Notes: generated by a model not told the origin, from the letters alone. A stretch of DNA of 64,000 nucleotides from Microbacterium sp. W4I20 (GCF_030816505.1 NZ_JAUSYB010000001.1:2294001-2358000); one strand, 5' to 3'. Positions 49,406 to 57,893 are shown, counted from the stretch's first letter. Numbers and translations: made by a program.

Positions 49406-49831
49406 ATGGTTCGGATCACTGAGGTTTTCACCGCCGACAACGACGCTCTCACCGCACTGAACCGACTGTTGCCTCAGCTCTCCTCAACAGCGAAATCGTT
49501 GGAGATCGGCGACCTCGAGGACATCATCGCCGCAGACACGACCCTGTTCCTGGCATATGTGGACGAGGTCGCCGTCGGCACGCTCTCGCTGATCTTCTAT
49601 CGCACGCCCTCGGGGCTGCGGTCACGAATCGAGGATGTCGTCGTCGACGAATCCGCGCGCGGTCACGGCGTCGGACGGGCGCTGACTCGAGCGGCGGTCG
49701 AGTCTGCTCGCGGACGCGAAGCACGCGGGATCGATCTCACGTCGCGTCCGTCGCGCGTCGCCGCGAACGAGCTCTACAAGTCGGAAGGCTTCGAGCTGCG
49801 AGAATCGGCGACGTACCGGCTTTCGCTTTAG
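49406..49831 (+). CDS. GNAT-family N-acetyltransferase
   Basis: A 141-residue protein with the acetyl-CoA binding signature Val-Asp-Glu-Ser-Ala-Arg-Gly-His-Gly-Val-Gly-Arg-Ala-Leu (about 78-91), preceded by Val-Gly-Thr-Leu-Ser-Leu. The ending Leu-Tyr-Lys-Ser-Glu-Gly-Phe is the typical GNAT C-terminus. TAGTCT lies seven bases before the ATG, suggesting a leaderless transcript. Substrate unknown. Confidence 0.9.
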   Translation: MVRITEVFTADNDALTALNRLLPQLSSTAKSLEIGDLEDIIAADTTLFLAYVDEVAVGTLSLIFYRTPSGLRSRIEDVVVDESARGHGVGRALTRAAVESARGREARGIDLTSRPSRVAANELYKSEGFELRESATYRLSL

Positions 49832-49846
49832 GCCGGGACGGATGCT

Positions 49847-49893
49847 GGATCAGAAACGCACCTCCCCCCGGCAGCTGAGCCGCATTTCTGACC
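49847..49893. repeat. Intergenic inverted repeat
   Basis: GGATCAGAAACGC at 49847-49859 is nearly complementary to 49882-49893, with short mismatches, and a GC-rich loop. It follows the GNAT gene and could be a terminator. Confidence 0.5.
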
Positions 49894-49961
49894 CACGCTG
49901 ACGTCGACCGGCACAGCGCAAGGGGGTGTCTGACTCGATAACGGCTTCCTAGACTCGCCGC

Positions 49962-50348
49962 ATGCTCGCCATCGTCTCGATCGTCATCCGCGTGAACGAC
50001 CTCGCCGCACAGGCAGAGTTCTGGAAGGCCGCTCTCGACTACATCGAGCGCGATCCGGCCGACGACGACTGGATCGTCCTCAAGCCGCGCTACGCCGACG
50101 CCCCCTGCATCGCGCTTGACGCGCACCACTCCGAGCGAGTGCTGCCGCCGCGCATCCATCTCGATATCTATGCCGAGGACCAGGCCGCCGAAGTCCGCCG
50201 GCTGGCCGAGCTCGGCGCCCGCCAGGTGCACTGGGACGGCCGCCCCGACGACGCCGACTACGTGATCATGGAAGACCCCGAGGGCAACCGCTTCTGCATC
50301 GTCGACCGGCCGCACTGGCCGGGCTGGCAGCGCATCCCTACCCGCTGA
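49962..50348 (+). CDS. VOC-family (glyoxalase-like) protein
   Basis: A 128-residue protein with the glyoxalase/dioxygenase fold: Ile-Val-Ile-Arg-Val-Asn-Asp-Leu, Phe-Trp-Lys-Ala-Ala-Leu-Asp-Tyr, His-Leu-Asp-Ile-Tyr-Ala-Glu-Asp, and Met-Glu-Asp-Pro-Glu-Gly-Asn-Arg-Phe-Cys. TAGACT lies six bases before the ATG. Its last 63 bases lie inside a 177-bp segment duplicated at 51007-51183. Confidence 0.9.
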   Translation: MLAIVSIVIRVNDLAAQAEFWKAALDYIERDPADDDWIVLKPRYADAPCIALDAHHSERVLPPRIHLDIYAEDQAAEVRRLAELGARQVHWDGRPDDADYVIMEDPEGNRFCIVDRPHWPGWQRIPTR

Positions 50349-50462
50349 GCGTCACAGCGGCCCGAGCACCCTGCCCGGATCGGCATCCAGCTCCAGCGTC
50401 TCGAGCACCGACAGCAGCTGCCGTTCCTCGTATCGGGAGTGGCTCTCCATGATCGCCGCGAT
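50286..50462. repeat. 177-bp direct repeat, left copy
   Basis: Equal in length to 51007-51183 and differing at 10 positions (about 94% identical). It includes the end of the intact VOC gene (stop 50346-50348) and, on the other strand, the last part of a hemerythrin-like gene. Confidence 0.9.
50352..50462 (-). pseudogene. 3' fragment of a hemerythrin-domain gene
   Basis: On the minus strand this reads Ile-Ala-Ala-Ile-Met-Glu-Ser-His-Ser-Arg-Tyr-Glu-Glu-Arg-Gln-Leu-Leu-Ser-Val-Leu-Glu, the same ending as the intact hemerythrin gene at 51073-51534. It lies in the left copy of the repeat and has no 5' part. Confidence 0.8.
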
Positions 50463-50721
50463 TGCGCCGCGGTTCATCGAAGACGCCTGCTCGCCTTGCA
50501 TGAAGAGTGTGGCGAGACAAATCGACTCATCGCGCAAAAGCATCCCCGACTGTGCCGAAATATTGCTGACGAAGCCCAAGCTGACTAGCTTGAGCAGACG
50601 TTCAGCTTCGATGCCATGTGGACATCGCTCCGTTCAAGACGCCGTGGAACCTCGACTCCTGGCGGCCGAACGTGAGCTACAGCGATACTCTGGCCGCGGC
50701 ATGCAACCCCTAGGAGCGACA

Positions 50722-50931
50722 GTGAAGAAGCGCACCCGAGCCGTGATGCTCAGCATCGGAGTCATCGGGGCCGCTGTCATCGTCCTGGCGATCGCTTTGG
50801 CAATTGTCGAGGGGTATGTTTCGGACGCGACACACCGTGTCGGCAGTCTTGCGCCATATGCCTTGATGTTCCTGGTCGGAGCGTGCATAGCCCTTCTTGG
50901 ATTCGGCAGCCTCCTTTTCCGTCGCGAGTGA
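50722..50931 (+). CDS. Small two-helix membrane protein in the inserted segment
   Basis: A 69-residue protein with helices at about 8-30 and 44-63 and a basic N-terminus (Val-Lys-Lys-Arg-Thr-Arg-Ala). AGGAG precedes GTG 50722 by six bases. It lies between the two 177-bp repeats and is the only plausible gene of that segment; no family recognised. Confidence 0.65.
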   Translation: MKKRTRAVMLSIGVIGAAVIVLAIALAIVEGYVSDATHRVGSLAPYALMFLVGACIALLGFGSLLFRRE

Positions 50932-51006
50932 TTACGATTCGCGGCGCTAGGTTTCCGCTGGCGCCGCGGTGCCGCTCCGCTGACGATCGCCGCCGCGCCT
51001 GCACAG

Positions 51007-51069
51007 AACCGCTTCTGCATCGTCGATCGGCCGCATTGGCCCGGCTGGCAGCGCATCCCCGCCCGCTGA
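51007..51069 (+). pseudogene. 3' fragment of a VOC-family gene
   Basis: Reads Asn-Arg-Phe-Cys-Ile-Val-Asp-Arg-Pro-His-Trp-Pro-Gly-Trp-Gln-Arg-Ile-Pro, matching the end of the VOC gene at 49962-50348; no start remains. Confidence 0.8.
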
Positions 51070-51183
51070 CCGTCACAGCGGCCCGAGCACCCTGCCCGGA
51101 TCGGCATCCAGTTCCAGCGTCTCGAGCACCGACAGCAGCTGTCGTTCCTCGTACCGGAAGTGGCTCTCCATGATCGCCGCGAT
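51007..51183. repeat. 177-bp direct repeat, right copy
   Basis: Right copy of the repeat at 50286-50462. It contains a second copy of the VOC 3' end (to a stop at 51067-51069) and the true 3' end of the intact hemerythrin gene. Confidence 0.9.
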
Positions 51184-51534
51184 GCCCTCCAGATGCCGCG
51201 CCAACTCGTCCGTCCCGGCCGACGAATCGACGGCGAGCTGCAGCCCGCCGATCAGGTGTCCGATCATCGAATGATCCTGCTCGAGCTTGCGCAGTGTGTC
51301 CCGCAATTCCGGATGCTCCGCGGCGATCGCCGGGAACAGCTCGCGATCCTCGCCCTCGTGATGTCCGGTCAGCGCCGCGCAGAAGCCATGGCAGAACAGC
51401 AGCAGGTCACGCCCCGGCGGCTCGCCGGACGCGGCGGCTTCCTGCGCGATCAGCAGTGCGTTGCGCAGGCGCTCGTGCACACTCCGCAGTTCCCTGCTCC
51501 AGGCGACGAGCCTGATCTTCTCGCCCTCAGTCAC
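51073..51534 (-). CDS. Hemerythrin-like domain protein
   Basis: A 153-residue four-helix-bundle protein. Iron-ligand residues are in place: Ser-Val-His-Glu, Phe-Cys-His-Gly-Phe, Gly-His-His-Glu-Gly-Glu-Asp, Gln-Asp-His-Ser, and the C-terminal Met-Glu-Ser-His-Phe-Arg-Tyr-Glu-Glu. Hemerythrin-type proteins bind oxygen or nitric oxide through a di-iron site. It is convergent with the VOC gene across the duplicated segment. The 120 bases before its start are unremarkable. Confidence 0.9.
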   Translation of the reverse strand: MTEGEKIRLVAWSRELRSVHERLRNALLIAQEAAASGEPPGRDLLLFCHGFCAALTGHHEGEDRELFPAIAAEHPELRDTLRKLEQDHSMIGHLIGGLQLAVDSSAGTDELARHLEGIAAIMESHFRYEERQLLSVLETLELDADPGRVLGPL

Positions 51535-51654
51535 GCGAGGGCGAAGGGGTCGACGTGTTCATCGTCGTGCTCCTTCGGATCCCACGCCTCCATGTCTGAC
51601 ACAGCCTGCCACCGACACGCGACGCTCCCGAGAAACTAGCACGACCCGACGACG

Positions 51655-51921
51655 TCAGCGAGGGAGCTCATCTTCGTCCTCGTTTTCGTCGGGGACCACG
51701 TACCACTGGAACTTCTCCCGCGCCCGGCGGTTGTTCAGATACCAGAGCAGCCATATCGACAAGGCGATGACCCCGCTGCCGCCCGCGATGAACGGCCAAC
51801 CCTCATCCGAGCTCGGCGACAGGGCAGCCAGGCCGTAGATCAGGACCACGGCGCCGCCGAGGAGCGTCCACGCCGGCATCGCGATCCGAACGAAGATCAG
51901 ACCGAGACGATGGAACCACAT
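51655..51921 (-). CDS. Small membrane protein with acidic tail
   Basis: An 88-residue protein with helices near 8-34 and 42-62, then a basic stretch and a C-terminal Glu/Asp-rich end (Asp-Glu-Asn-Glu-Asp-Glu-Asp-Glu). No known family. ATG 51921 is used, although the frame is open further upstream. Confidence 0.65.
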   Translation of the reverse strand: MWFHRLGLIFVRIAMPAWTLLGGAVVLIYGLAALSPSSDEGWPFIAGGSGVIALSIWLLWYLNNRRAREKFQWYVVPDENEDEDELPR

Positions 51922-52112
51922 GATCAGCCCCGGATCCGACCGCGGGACGGCGCGGCAACCCGCGGGACGGATGCTTCGATCATGGGAACACGCTGACACA
52001 TCGACGCCCGGTCTTGATCGCGCCCGCACGGGGAGTCATGATTGCCAGACGCGAACGCCCACGTCTGCTGCTTCTCGGATCGCGTGTCGGCATCACCGAT
52101 TGCGAGTTCCTC

Positions 52113-52913
52113 ATGAAGATCCGCACTGCCATCGCGACCTCCGTCGTCGCGAGCGTGCTCACGGTCGGGGCGCTCTCCGGATGCTCGGCATCCGACACAC
52201 CGGACGCGAGCGAGACCGAAACCGTCCTCATCGACCAGGTCTCGCTTGACGTCGCCACCACCACGCCCGACGACGCCGCCTTCGATCAGGCGATGACCTA
52301 CCTCGAGGCCCGGCTGAGCACGGTCGACGCCGTCTGGTGGGACGAGCAGCTGAGCGAAGCCCTGCCGAACGTGAAGTTCTCTGTGGATGGCGCATCCGCG
52401 CGACCGGCCTATGCCGCTGCCGTCGAGGGAACGGTCGTCGCCGTATCCGAGGAAGCGAGCTACCGCTCCTCGATCGACGACGACGTCTTCAGCATCGAGG
52501 AACTTCCGTTCGACTCGTCTAAGGCGCAGTGGCGGGTGATGGTTCTGACGCTGCAGGTCGCGGATGACTTCGGCACGGCCGGCGAGCTGCCCGAGCGGAT
52601 CGAGTTCGGCATCTCGATCAGCCCGGACTTCGATCCCGAGGTCATCCGGCGAGGGTTCGAGGGCCGGCACATCTTCGCGATCCTCGAGGAGCGGGACGAC
52701 ATTTCTGCCGGCGACGTGCAGTACAGCATCGGGCGGGCGCAGACTCTCATCGGCTCGATCGACGCGGACGGAACCTTCTCGTTCCCGGCCCTCGGCGAAG
52801 CGGAGAGCCAGTACCTGGACGGGCTGACGACGCTCGACGCGGTGCGGGATGCTGCAGCCGAGGCGCCCACGATCGTCGAGCTCACGGCACTCGGGACCCG
52901 CCCGGGCGGTTAG
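52113..52913 (+). CDS. Putative lipoprotein, unknown
   Basis: A 266-residue protein. The signal is Met-Lys-Ile-Arg-Thr-Ala with a hydrophobic core and the lipobox Leu-Ser-Gly-Cys (Cys at about 24). The mature part is acidic with no recognised domain and alternates strands and helices. ATG 52113 was chosen because it starts the signal; an earlier in-frame ATG at 52014 would add an unrelated 33 residues. The 191 bases before it contain nothing obvious. Confidence 0.78.
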   Translation: MKIRTAIATSVVASVLTVGALSGCSASDTPDASETETVLIDQVSLDVATTTPDDAAFDQAMTYLEARLSTVDAVWWDEQLSEALPNVKFSVDGASARPAYAAAVEGTVVAVSEEASYRSSIDDDVFSIEELPFDSSKAQWRVMVLTLQVADDFGTAGELPERIEFGISISPDFDPEVIRRGFEGRHIFAILEERDDISAGDVQYSIGRAQTLIGSIDADGTFSFPALGEAESQYLDGLTTLDAVRDAAAEAPTIVELTALGTRPGG

Positions 52914-52926
52914 GCGGCGGCCGGGG

Positions 52927-53003
52927 GCGCGCTTCGTCTCGCTCCGCTCGCTCAGCAACCGGGGTGCCGGCGAGGCGCGCTTCGTCTCGCTCCGCTCGCT
53001 CAG
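52927..53003. repeat. 29-bp repeat, two copies 48 bp apart
   Basis: The 29 bases at 52927-52955 recur at 52975-53003, with the core CGTCTCGCTCCGCTCGCTCA. It is the reverse complement of the 16833-16901 family, with one consistent G/A change. Located in the 375-bp gap between the lipoprotein and GH125 genes. Confidence 0.85.
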
Positions 53004-53023
53004 CGGCCGGGGCGGCAGCATCC

Positions 53024-53108
53024 GTCCCGATCTGCGCACGGTGTCCCGATTCGCTCAGCGTTCGCCTGAATCGGTGTGCGAATCGGGACAGGGTACGCAG
53101 ATCGGGAC
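53024..53108. repeat. Nested pair of perfect 13-bp palindromic arms
   Basis: GTCCCGATCTGCG (53024-53036) pairs with 53096-53108, and TGTCCCGATTCGC (53042-53054) pairs with 53078-53090 inside it, leaving a 23-base loop. The two arms share CCCGAT and look like duplicated versions of each other. Confidence 0.85.
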
Positions 53109-53191
53109 GGGACACCCCACCCCCGACCCAATTACATATACTTATTCCTCGTCACCAGACCCCGTATTCCCGCTCGCCCCAACCAGCATCC

Positions 53192-53201
53192 ATATATTTA
53201 A
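53192..53201. promoter_or_regulatory. ATATATTTAA motif upstream of GH125 gene
   Basis: This A/T-rich decamer lies 88 bases before the GH125 start, in a strongly A/T-rich stretch, and recurs before the regulator gene at 60554-60563. It is a candidate operator of the locus. Confidence 0.45.
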
Positions 53202-53288
53202 AGATATAAATAGACTTATTCCGGATTCCGTCCTACACTCGGTCTCGTCGCCCAACGCGGGGCGGCCAGAACCAGACCGAGGAGCATC

Positions 53289-54614
53289 GTGGCTCAGACC
53301 CATTCGGCCTTCATCCAGTCCGTCGTGGAGCGCGTGCGCGAACGCACCGACGAGGCCACCACCGAGATGTTCGCGCGCTGCTTCGAGAACACCCTCGGCA
53401 CCACGCTCCGCGAGATGCCCGACGGCACGCTCTTCATGCTCACGGGCGATATCCCCGCGATGTGGCTCCGCGACTCGACCGCGCAACTCGCCCCCTACCT
53501 GCACTTCGCCGCCGAAGACCAGACGATCAGCGACATGATCGCCGCGGTCTCGCGCCGGCAGATCGAGTACGTGCTGCTCGACCCCTACGCCAACGCGTTC
53601 AACTCCGAGGCGAACGGCGCCGGCCACCAGAGCGACCGCACGGACCAGTCGCCCTGGGTGTGGGAGCGCAAGTACGAGGTCGACTCGCTCTGCTACCCGA
53701 TCCAGCTCGCCCACGACCTCTGGACCCTCACCGGACGCGCCGACCACCTCGGCGACTCCTTCGCCCGCGCGGCCCGCACGATCATCGCCCTCTGGCGCAC
53801 CGAGCAGAACCACGAGACCGAGTCGACCTACCGCTTCGAGCGCTTCGACTGCCCGCCCAGCGACACCCTCGTGCGCGACGGACGCGGCAGCGAGACCGCC
53901 CCCACCGGCCTCACCTGGTCGGCCTTCCGCCCCAGCGACGACGCCTGCGAGTTCGGCTACAACGTGCCGGGCAACATGTTCGCGGCCGTCGAGCTGCAGC
54001 ACATCGAGACCATCGCCACCGAGGTCCTGGGCGACGACGACCTCGCGGCGAGCGCCCGCGCGCTCCGCGCCGACATCCAGCGCGGCATCGCCGACCACAC
54101 GGTCGTCTCGACCCCCTCCGGCGAAGACGCCTACGCCTACGAGGTCGACGGACGCGGCGGCATCCTGCTCCTCGACGACGCCAACGTGCCGAGCCTGCTC
54201 TCGATGCCGATGTTCGGATGGTGCCGCACCGACGATCCGCTCTACCTCGCGACCCGCGCCTTCGTGCTGAGCACTGAGAACCCGACCTTCTTCGCCGGCT
54301 CGCTCGCCTCGGGAACCGACTCGAGCGGACTCGGCAGCCCGCACACCCCCACCGGCCACGTCTGGCCGATCGGCCTCTGCATCGAGGGCCTCACCACCGA
54401 CGATCCCGCCGAGAAGGACCGCATCCGTCGCCTTCTTCTCGAGACGGATGCCGGCACCGGCCTCATGCACGAATCGTTCCTGGTGACCGACCCCACGACC
54501 TTCACCCGCGAATGGTTCTCCTGGGCGAACGCGATGTTCTGCGAACTCGTGCTCGACATCACCGGGTTGCGAACGCTCGAGCGGGCTCCCCTCACGGAAG
54601 CGCGACCGGCATGA
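53289..54614 (+). CDS. Glycoside hydrolase family 125 exo-alpha-1,6-mannosidase
   Basis: A 441-residue metal-independent mannosidase, close to the usual length of the family. Characteristic segments include Ala-Met-Trp-Leu-Arg-Asp-Ser-Thr-Ala-Gln-Leu-Ala-Pro-Tyr (about 56-69) and Val-Asp-Ser-Leu-Cys-Tyr-Pro-Ile-Gln-Leu, and near the end Phe-Thr-Arg-Glu-Trp-Phe-Ser-Trp-Ala-Asn. No signal peptide, so it works inside the cell on imported mannosides. GAGGAG precedes GTG 53289. It leads a four-gene operon with the ABC importer; the permease gene overlaps its stop (ATGA). Confidence 0.95.
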   Translation: MAQTHSAFIQSVVERVRERTDEATTEMFARCFENTLGTTLREMPDGTLFMLTGDIPAMWLRDSTAQLAPYLHFAAEDQTISDMIAAVSRRQIEYVLLDPYANAFNSEANGAGHQSDRTDQSPWVWERKYEVDSLCYPIQLAHDLWTLTGRADHLGDSFARAARTIIALWRTEQNHETESTYRFERFDCPPSDTLVRDGRGSETAPTGLTWSAFRPSDDACEFGYNVPGNMFAAVELQHIETIATEVLGDDDLAASARALRADIQRGIADHTVVSTPSGEDAYAYEVDGRGGILLLDDANVPSLLSMPMFGWCRTDDPLYLATRAFVLSTENPTFFAGSLASGTDSSGLGSPHTPTGHVWPIGLCIEGLTTDDPAEKDRIRRLLLETDAGTGLMHESFLVTDPTTFTREWFSWANAMFCELVLDITGLRTLERAPLTEARPA

Positions 54615-55564
54615 GCGCCCCGACGCTCGAGCGTCCGGCATCCGACGCCTCGCAGACGGATGCCGCGAAGCCGGGCCGCGCCCGCAAGTCACGCAACCCG
54701 TCGGCTCGCCAGATGACCTGGAACGCCTGGCTGTTCCTGCTCGTGCCGGGCGTGCTGTTCGTCGTCTTCATGGCGTTGCCGATCGTGATGGCCCTGGTGA
54801 TCAGCTTCACCGACTACGCGATCGTGGGCGACTTTGAGTGGCTCGGACTCGAGAACTACTTCCAGATCGCGGTCGACCCGTTCTTCTGGATCGCGCTCCG
54901 CAACACCGCGTACTACACAATCCTCTACGTGCCGGCGGGGCTACTCGTCGCCCTCGGCACCGCCCTGCTGCTGAACCGGCGGCACCGCGCGGTGCGCCTG
55001 TTCCGCACCTTCTTCTACATCCCCGTCGTCGCCTCGACCGTCGCCACCGCCACGATCTGGTTCTGGATGCTGAACCCGCAGAACGGCCTCCTCAACGTGG
55101 TGCTCGGCTGGTTCGGCATCGACGGACCCGCCTGGCTGTACGAGTCGCAGTGGGCGATGATCGCCATCGTCATGATGAGCGTCTGGGCCGGCTTCGGCGC
55201 CAACATGATCATCTTCCTCGCCGGACTCCAGGGCGTGCCGAACGACCTCTACGAAGCGTCTCGCCTCGACGGCGCGAACGCGTGGCAGCAGTTCCGCTAC
55301 GTGACCCTGCCGTCGCTGACCCGCACGACGTTCCTCGTCTCGACGCTGCTCATCATCGGAGCGTTCCAGGTGTTCGACCAGGCCTACGTGCTGACCAAGG
55401 GCGGCCCCGGCAACTCGACCGTCACGATGGTCTACTACATCTACAACAAGGGCTTCGGCGCGCTCGAGATGGGCTACGCGTCGGCGCTGTCGTTCGTCCT
55501 GTTCCTCATCATCCTCGTGTTCAGCCTGCTGAATGCGCGCCTCACGAACAGGAGGAACAGCTGA
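54611..55564 (+). CDS. Mannoside ABC transporter permease, MalF type
   Basis: A 317-residue permease: basic N-terminus, first helix about 40-62, then the Glu-Ala-Ser-Arg-Leu-Asp-Gly-Ala-Asn-Ala-Trp-Gln-Gln-Phe coupling loop and Phe-Asp-Gln-Ala-Tyr-Val-Leu-Thr-Lys-Gly-Gly-Pro. The ATG overlaps the GH125 stop. It is followed by the MalG-type subunit, whose start overlaps its stop by one base. No ATPase is in the operon. Confidence 0.93.
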   Translation: MSAPTLERPASDASQTDAAKPGRARKSRNPSARQMTWNAWLFLLVPGVLFVVFMALPIVMALVISFTDYAIVGDFEWLGLENYFQIAVDPFFWIALRNTAYYTILYVPAGLLVALGTALLLNRRHRAVRLFRTFFYIPVVASTVATATIWFWMLNPQNGLLNVVLGWFGIDGPAWLYESQWAMIAIVMMSVWAGFGANMIIFLAGLQGVPNDLYEASRLDGANAWQQFRYVTLPSLTRTTFLVSTLLIIGAFQVFDQAYVLTKGGPGNSTVTMVYYIYNKGFGALEMGYASALSFVLFLIILVFSLLNARLTNRRNS

Positions 55565-56517
55565 TGACGAACACCCTCAACGGCGGCCGTGCCGTGGAGA
55601 CCGCGCTCGCGGCATCCGCTCCTCTCGCTCCCCTCCCGACGCAGCGCAAGAAGACGACGAAGCAGAAGATCGCGACCGCCGGCTGGTACATCGGCGTCGT
55701 GCTGATCAGCATCGTCACGATCGCGCCGCTGGTCTGGACGATCTCGACCTCGCTGAAGCCGGCGACCGAGATCCTCTCCGGCGCGCTCAACCTGATCCCG
55801 GCGAACCCGACCATCGAGAACTACCTGCAGGTGTTCGAGGAGGTGCCGTTCGGGCGCTACTTCGTGAACTCGCTCGTGCTCGGCATCGGCGGCGCCGCGA
55901 CCAACATCTTCTTCGGCGCCCTCGGCGGGTACGCGCTGGCGAAGCTGCGGTTCAAGGGGCGCGCCGCGGTGTTCGCGGTGTTCCTGTCGTCGCTCATGAT
56001 CCCGGGCATCATCACGATGATCCCGTCGTTCCTGATCCTGCGCTCGATCCCCTTCGCCGGCGGCAACGACGTCTTCGGCCAGGGCGGGCTCGGCCTCATC
56101 AACACCTACTGGGCCGTGATCATCCCCGGGGCCGCGGGAGCCTTCGCCGTCTTCTTCATGAAGCAGTTCTTCGAGACGCTGCCCGACGAGCTCGGCGAGG
56201 CCGCCCGCATCGACGGCGCGAGCGAGTTCCGCATCTTCGCGATCATCTACTTCCCGCTCGCGAAGGCCGGACTCGCGGTGCTCGGCATCATCAGCTTCCA
56301 GGCCGGATGGAACAACTTCCTCTGGCCGCTGATCGTGCTCAACAGCCAGGACATGATGACCGTCCAGGTCGGACTCGCCTCGTTCGTCAACAACTACGAG
56401 ACCGCGTACGGCCCCCTCATGGCCGGCACCGTCGTCGCCAGCCTGCCTGTGCTGCTCGTGTTCCTCTTCGCGCAGCGCTACATCATCGAGGGCGTCGCGC
56501 ACGTCGGCTCGAAATGA
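55564..56517 (+). CDS. Mannoside ABC transporter permease, MalG type
   Basis: A 317-residue partner permease. The coupling loop is Glu-Ala-Ala-Arg-Ile-Asp-Gly-Ala-Ser-Glu-Phe-Arg-Ile-Phe, and Ser-Phe-Gln-Ala-Gly-Trp-Asn-Asn-Phe-Leu-Trp-Pro-Leu is the usual late segment. The TGATG overlap with the preceding gene indicates coupled translation. The 40 bases to the binding-protein gene hold its ribosome site only. Confidence 0.93.
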   Translation: MTNTLNGGRAVETALAASAPLAPLPTQRKKTTKQKIATAGWYIGVVLISIVTIAPLVWTISTSLKPATEILSGALNLIPANPTIENYLQVFEEVPFGRYFVNSLVLGIGGAATNIFFGALGGYALAKLRFKGRAAVFAVFLSSLMIPGIITMIPSFLILRSIPFAGGNDVFGQGGLGLINTYWAVIIPGAAGAFAVFFMKQFFETLPDELGEAARIDGASEFRIFAIIYFPLAKAGLAVLGIISFQAGWNNFLWPLIVLNSQDMMTVQVGLASFVNNYETAYGPLMAGTVVASLPVLLVFLFAQRYIIEGVAHVGSK

Positions 56518-56557
56518 CCTTTCTCGCTTTACCCACCCCCTCACCAAGGAGAGTTCG

Positions 56558-57814
56558 ATGAAGAAACACCTGCGAGTACTGAGCGTCGTCGCCACCGCGA
56601 CGCTCGCCGTCACCGTGGCCGGCTGCGCCTCGGGCGGCTCCGGCGACGGCGGATCCGGCGACGGACCCGAGCCCGTCGTCATGTGGGGATCCTGGTCGGG
56701 CGACCAGGTCGACCAGCTCGAAGAGCAGGCCGCGCGGTTCAACGAATCCCAGGACGACTACGAAGTCTCGTACGTCCCCCAGGAGCTCGTCGAGGAGAAG
56801 CTGCTCACCGCCCTCGCCGGCGGCCAGGTTCCCGACGTCGTGCTCTGGGACAGGTACCAGACCTCGCTCTACGCCCCCAAGGGCGCGCTCGCCCCGATCG
56901 ACGATTTCGTGAAGGAGGATGCCGTCGACACGAGCATCTTCTACGAGCCGGCGCTCGGCGAGATGGAGGTCGACGACAAGCTCTACGGCCTGCCGTTGCT
57001 CGTCGACAACCGGTCCTTGCTCTACAACAAGACACTGCTGGCGGATGCCGGCGTCGAGGCGCCGACGAACTGGGATGAGCTGAAGAGCGCCGCCGAGAAG
57101 CTCGCGGTGTCGGACGGCGGCAAGCTCGCCCAGGCCGGCCTCGACCTCAGCGACCCGGGCCTGTTCAACATGTACCTCGCCCAGGCCGGCGGACAGCTGC
57201 TCAACGACGACCAGACCAAGACCGCGTTCAACAGCCCCGAGGGTCTCGAAGTGCTGCAGTTCTGGCAGAGCCTGCTCGACGCCGACGTGTACGAGCAGGG
57301 CTTCGGCGACACCGGTGACTCCTTCGCCGAGAGCAAGACGGCCATGAAGCTCGACGGGCCGTGGGCGCTGTCGACGCTCGACAAGGTCGACGGGCTCGAC
57401 TACGGCGTCGTGCAGCCTCCGACCGGGCCGAACGGTGACCAGGGTGCCTACATGGGCGGCTTCGGGCTCGTCATCCCCGAGGGCGCGAAGAACGCCGAGG
57501 GTGCCTGGGAGTTCATGAAGTGGTGGACGACCGAGGCCGAGAACGGCGTGGCCTTCGGTGAGATCGCGGGCTGGATTCCCGCGAACATCGAAGCGGCCAA
57601 CGACCCGTACTTCACCGAGGACGAGCACTACGCGGCGTTCATCGAGGCGATGAACTACGCCCAGACACGGCCGAACGTGCAGGGCTTCTCCGACGTCGAG
57701 GGCAAGGCGCTCGTCCCGGCTCTCGAGCGCTTCCTGTCCGGGGAGATCTCGGCGAAGCAGGCGCTGAAGGATGCTCAGGAGCAGGGCGACCAGATCCTCG
57801 AGCAGAACCGCTGA
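56558..57814 (+). CDS. Mannoside-binding lipoprotein of the ABC importer
   Basis: A 418-residue family 1 solute-binding protein. The signal ends in Val-Ala-Gly-Cys (Cys about 23), followed by a Gly/Ser/Asp linker. Val-Met-Trp-Gly-Ser-Trp-Ser-Gly, Val-Pro-Asp-Val-Val-Leu-Trp, Tyr-Gly-Leu-Pro-Leu-Leu-Val-Asp and Asn-Trp-Asp-Glu-Leu are characteristic. AAGGAG lies before the ATG. It delivers mannose-containing oligosaccharides, judging by the flanking mannosidases. Confidence 0.94.
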   Translation: MKKHLRVLSVVATATLAVTVAGCASGGSGDGGSGDGPEPVVMWGSWSGDQVDQLEEQAARFNESQDDYEVSYVPQELVEEKLLTALAGGQVPDVVLWDRYQTSLYAPKGALAPIDDFVKEDAVDTSIFYEPALGEMEVDDKLYGLPLLVDNRSLLYNKTLLADAGVEAPTNWDELKSAAEKLAVSDGGKLAQAGLDLSDPGLFNMYLAQAGGQLLNDDQTKTAFNSPEGLEVLQFWQSLLDADVYEQGFGDTGDSFAESKTAMKLDGPWALSTLDKVDGLDYGVVQPPTGPNGDQGAYMGGFGLVIPEGAKNAEGAWEFMKWWTTEAENGVAFGEIAGWIPANIEAANDPYFTEDEHYAAFIEAMNYAQTRPNVQGFSDVEGKALVPALERFLSGEISAKQALKDAQEQGDQILEQNR

Positions 57815-57832
57815 GGCGCAGCATCCTCCTGC

Positions 57833-57893
57833 TTTCGAATCGCGCAACTGGGGTCTATTCCGGCCCGGAAACACCCAGTTGCGCGATTCGAAA
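57833..57893. repeat. Perfect 20-bp palindrome with nested inner palindrome
   Basis: TTTCGAATCGCGCAACTGGG at 57833-57852 is exactly complementary to 57874-57893. The 21-base loop contains TTCCGG and CCGGAA (57858-57863, 57865-57870). It lies between the binding-protein and GH76 genes, where it may end or stabilise transcripts. Confidence 0.9.
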
